In this document: piece by piece, positions 62,808-64,000 of the stretch
Numbering within the stretch: the first letter of the stretch is position 1
Layout: each line of letters starts with the position of its first letter
Origin: Actinomarinicola tropica
GTDB taxonomy: Bacteria; Actinomycetota; Acidimicrobiia; Acidimicrobiales; SKKL01
Reading direction: 5' to 3'
Assembly: GCF_009650215.1 (NCBI RefSeq)
Contig: NZ_CP045851.1
Location: forward strand, 1,403,189 to 1,467,188
Length of the DNA: 64,000 bases
Notes under the pieces: model-generated
Told to the model about the DNA's origin: nothing
What the model saw: the letters and a program-made list of their open reading frames with translations, nothing else
Database searches by the model: none
Translations under genes and position numbers: made by a program

Positions 62808-63638
62808 ATGCGCATCTCGAAGCTGCACGGCCTCCGCAACGACTTCCTCGTCCTCCTCGACGAGCACCAGGACGGTCCCCTCGACGTGGGTCCCGAGCTG
62901 GCGCGCCGGCTCTGCGACCGGCGGTCCGGCCTCGGCGCCGACGGACTGATCCACGGGACCAGGCCCGACGCGGGGTCCGACGCCGACGTCGTGATGCACC
63001 TCTTCAACGCCGACGGCAGCCGGGCGGAGGTGAGCGGCAACGGCATCCGCTGCCTGGCCCAGGCCGTCGCCCGGTCGCGCGGCGCCGAGGGTCGTGTGGT
63101 CGTGGTGGCCGACAGCGGTCGTCGGGAGACCGTCGTACGGCCAGGGACCTCCCCGTCCGACGTCGTCGTCGAGGTCGACCTCGGACCTGTCGGGCCGGGA
63201 CCGGGTCTCGCCGCACCGCTGCCCCTCGCGGTGAAGGAGTCCGGCACCGCCGACCTCGGCAACCCCCACGTCGTCGCGTGGCTCGACCTCTCGCCCGGCG
63301 ATCTGCGCCAGGTCGACCTGGCGCAGATCGGCCCGGCAGTCGAGTCGTCGTACCCTGAGGGCATCAACCTCGAGCTCATCGTCCCCGGGCCCGACCCCGA
63401 CGTGCTCGTGCTCCGGGTCTGGGAGCGCGGCGTCGGGATCACCGAGGCCTGCGGCAGCGGTGCGTGCGCCGCCGCCGCCCTCGCCCACGGGTGGGGGCTC
63501 GTCGGTCCGAAGGTCCGGGTCGAGATGCCGGGCGGCGCGGTCGACGTCGAGCTCGTCGAGGGCCGCGCCGTGCTCCACGGGCCGTCGGTGCTCGTGGCCG
63601 AGATCGAGCTGAGGGAGGGGGCGGTCCTCGATGGCTGA
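62808..63638 (+). CDS. dapF: Diaminopimelate epimerase, with Ser at the first catalytic Cys site
   Basis: 276 residues; epimerises LL- to meso-DAP. Family motifs: KLHGLRNDFLVLLDE (Arg where Gly is usual), LFNADGSRAEVSGNGIRC, LGNPHVV and EACGSGACAAAAL. E. coli uses the Cys73/Cys217 pair; the second is kept (Cys215), but the first, in the CGNG motif, is Ser76 here (SGNG), with Cys82 six residues on. ATG 62808 is the family start. Eight-base overlap with hflX. DapA and DapB in the window belong to the same pathway. Confidence 0.9.
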   Translation: MRISKLHGLRNDFLVLLDEHQDGPLDVGPELARRLCDRRSGLGADGLIHGTRPDAGSDADVVMHLFNADGSRAEVSGNGIRCLAQAVARSRGAEGRVVVVADSGRRETVVRPGTSPSDVVVEVDLGPVGPGPGLAAPLPLAVKESGTADLGNPHVVAWLDLSPGDLRQVDLAQIGPAVESSYPEGINLELIVPGPDPDVLVLRVWERGVGITEACGSGACAAAALAHGWGLVGPKVRVEMPGGAVDVELVEGRAVLHGPSVLVAEIELREGAVLDG

Positions 63639-64000
63639 GCGCGAGGAGAAGCCCCGTCGATCCGACACCGCCGCCTCCGACCACCGTGGTGCGTTCGGCG
63701 AGTTCGGCGGCGAGCGCGGCGCGTTCATCGAGCGCACGTTCCGGGAGAAGATCATCCTCGTCGGCGTGGTGTCGCCGGGCCGCTCGGAGGAGGAGGTCGA
63801 GGCATCTCTCGACGAGCTCGCTCTGCTCGTCGACACTGCAGGCGCCGACGAGGTCGACCGCGTGCTCCAGCGTCGGGCCACGCCCGACCCCGCCACCTAC
63901 ATCGGCAAGGGCAAGGTCGAGGAGATCCGCGTGCTCGCCGAGGCCGCGGACGCCGACACGGTCGTGTTCGACGACGAGCTGACACCCGCGCAGCAGGGCA
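63631..64000 (+). CDS. hflX: GTPase HflX, N-terminal part (3' end outside window)
   Basis: About 123 codons, running off the window. After a charged lead, residues 39-123 match the HflX N-terminal domain: KIILVGVVSPGRSEEEVEAS, LALLVDTAGADEVDRVLQ, ATYIGKGKVEEIR and VVFDDELTPAQQG. HflX splits stalled ribosomes. ATG 63631 overlaps the dapF stop. The G domain is outside the window. Confidence 0.92.
   Translation, partial: MAEREEKPRRSDTAASDHRGAFGEFGGERGAFIERTFREKIILVGVVSPGRSEEEVEASLDELALLVDTAGADEVDRVLQRRATPDPATYIGKGKVEEIRVLAEAADADTVVFDDELTPAQQG

Overview
The window is 64 kb of very GC-rich, densely coding DNA with about 67 protein genes, two of them cut by the window edges. It has no tRNA, rRNA, transposase, integrase or CRISPR array that I can see, and no gene-free stretch longer than about 240 bases. 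Gene order and protein types point to an actinobacterium. The best fit is class Acidimicrobiia (Iamia/Ilumatobacter type), but this is inference from gene order, from the F420-type luciferase-like oxidoreductase, from the archaeal-type prolyl-tRNA synthetase and from the protein style; no search was run.

The backbone is the long actinobacterial chain of housekeeping genes. (1) 1-13.8 kb: dxr-rseP-ispG (MEP isoprenoid pathway and a membrane protease), an MFS gene, proS, then the translation/transcription operon rimP-nusA-ylxR-infB-ylxP-rbfA-truB followed by ribF. (2) 26.1-31.3 kb: rpsO-pnp-M16 peptidase-dapB. (3) 38-43.6 kb: dapA-rnj-ftsK. (4) 46.5-48.4 kb: rimO-pgsA. (5) 50.9-52.2 kb: cinA. 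(6) 56.4-64 kb: recA, miaB, miaA, dapF, hflX. DapB, DapA and DapF supply diaminopimelate and lysine; MiaA and MiaB modify A37 of tRNA; RimP, RbfA, RsgA and RimO act on the ribosome.

Between these blocks lie accessory inserts. 13.9-26.1 kb holds acyl-CoA metabolism (TesB-like thioesterase, acyl-CoA dehydrogenase, hotdog thioesterase), a dus-phosphoesterase-phosphatase operon, riboflavin synthase coupled to an ABC transporter, an isolated NuoF-like protein and a ribokinase. 31.3-38 kb holds a CadI/ArsI-ArsR metal/arsenic pair, a DedA-like membrane protein, an acyl-CoA synthetase, a nitroreductase, RsgA and SURF1. 43.7-46.5 kb holds a cation exchanger, an FMN-binding split-barrel protein, and a DUF4097-like protein paired with a minimal class III adenylate cyclase. 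48.4-50.9 kb holds an unusual alkaline-phosphatase-superfamily/glycosyltransferase fusion. 52.2-56.4 kb holds an F420-type oxidoreductase, MsrB and a RecQ-phosphoribosyltransferase fusion. Between recA and miaB, where recX often sits, is a secreted GH43-SLH protein. An APH(3')-like kinase sits inside the miaB-miaA operon.

Regulatory layout: at least twelve genes have a TANNNT -10 hexamer only 6-9 bases before the start codon and no Shine-Dalgarno, suggesting many leaderless mRNAs. Other genes are translationally coupled by 1-8 base overlaps. recA has a LexA-type box between its -35 and -10. The rimP and pnp operons have structured leaders. The oddest local features are an apparent ATA start codon for ylxR, a duplicated truB 3' end next to a 49-base palindrome, divergent -10 elements sharing one palindrome between cinA and the fusion gene, and a DapF with serine at the first catalytic cysteine position.
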